Of a stretch of 5,506 bases of DNA, positions 5,420 to 5,506 are shown in pieces; positions within the stretch are counted from its first letter, which is position 1, and each line of letters begins with the position of its first letter. The notes under the pieces were generated by a model. It was given only the letters and a program-made list of their open reading frames with translations, was not told where the DNA came from and did not search any database. The position numbers and the translations under genes are program-made. Origin of the DNA: Spirochaetaceae bacterium (lineage in GTDB: Bacteria > Spirochaetota > Spirochaetia > Treponematales > Breznakiellaceae); the NCBI GenBank assembly GCA_031280705.1, contig JAITGJ010000229.1, positions 1 through 5,506 of the forward strand. The letters run 5' to 3'.

Positions 5420-5506
5420 ATGAAATTTGATAAAAAAACTGTCCCCCCGGGGGCCCCCCCCCCCCGGGCGGGGGAGGCGGGGGGGGCGGGGGCGGGGCGG
5501 GGGGGG
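5420..5506 (+). CDS. Start of an unidentified gene (partial; sequence unreliable after about 5440)
   Basis: The gene has a near-consensus promoter, a 75-nt leader, a strong Shine-Dalgarno and the opening codons MKFDKKTV, so the start is credible. From about 5442 onward the sequence is almost only C and G, and the reading frame gives a Pro/Gly/Ala/Arg-rich string unlike a natural N-terminus. No stop occurs before the window edge. Too little trustworthy sequence remains to name a product. It is transcribed away from the HD-GYP gene, and the about 500 bp between them may hold shared control sites. Confidence 0.55.
   Translation, partial: MKFDKKTVPPGAPPPRAGEAGGAGAGRGG
5441..5506. other. C/G-only low-complexity end, probable sequencing or assembly artefact
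   Basis: After ACTGT the last 65 or so bases are nearly all C then G, with runs of up to twelve C and several runs of five to eight G, broken by a single A. Nothing else in the window looks like this. It sits exactly at the edge and interrupts an otherwise well-formed gene start, which suggests poor base calls at a contig end rather than biology. Confidence 0.7.

Overview
The window looks like a bacterial chromosome fragment carrying environmental-sensing genes. It holds three genes on the minus strand and the first codons of a fourth gene on the plus strand. GC is fairly high and the codons are GC-rich at third positions. The protein types (a dCache chemoreceptor, a large dCache hybrid kinase with an HPt domain and an extra helical tail, and an HD-GYP response regulator) are common in spirochaetes of the Treponema group, including termite-gut treponemes, and in some other anaerobes. 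This assignment comes from general resemblance of the proteins, not from a search, and is only moderately sure.

Layout from left to right. Positions 1-426 (minus) are the N-terminal 142 codons of a methyl-accepting chemotaxis protein whose remainder lies beyond the left edge. Positions 423-3569 (minus) encode a membrane hybrid histidine kinase of about 1,048 residues, in the order TM, dCache, TM, HisKA, HATPase, degenerate receiver, intact receiver, HPt, helical tail. Its TGA stop overlaps the chemoreceptor ATG (ATGA), with a strong Shine-Dalgarno just before it. A gap of about 290 bp follows, holding short dyads and a T10-G11 homopolymer. Positions 3859-4914 (minus) encode an RpfG-like receiver plus HD-GYP protein, a likely c-di-GMP phosphodiesterase. 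About 500 bp of divergent intergenic DNA then carries a series of inverted repeats and a near-consensus sigma-70 promoter firing rightward. At 5420 a new plus-strand gene begins, but its sequence dissolves after about eight codons into C/G homopolymers that look like an unreliable contig end.

How the genes may work together (inference): the hybrid kinase and the neighbouring HD-GYP regulator have the parts of an RpfC/RpfG-type phosphorelay, here with an extracytoplasmic dCache input whose sequence resembles the amino-acid-binding dCache motif. The HPt domain could pass phosphate to the receiver of the HD-GYP protein and so tie an external ligand to c-di-GMP breakdown, while translational coupling makes a chemoreceptor in step with the kinase. 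I found no wholly new system. The points most worth checking are the coupled kinase-chemoreceptor pair, the predicted ligand motif, the inert receiver and the hairpin-rich divergent region.
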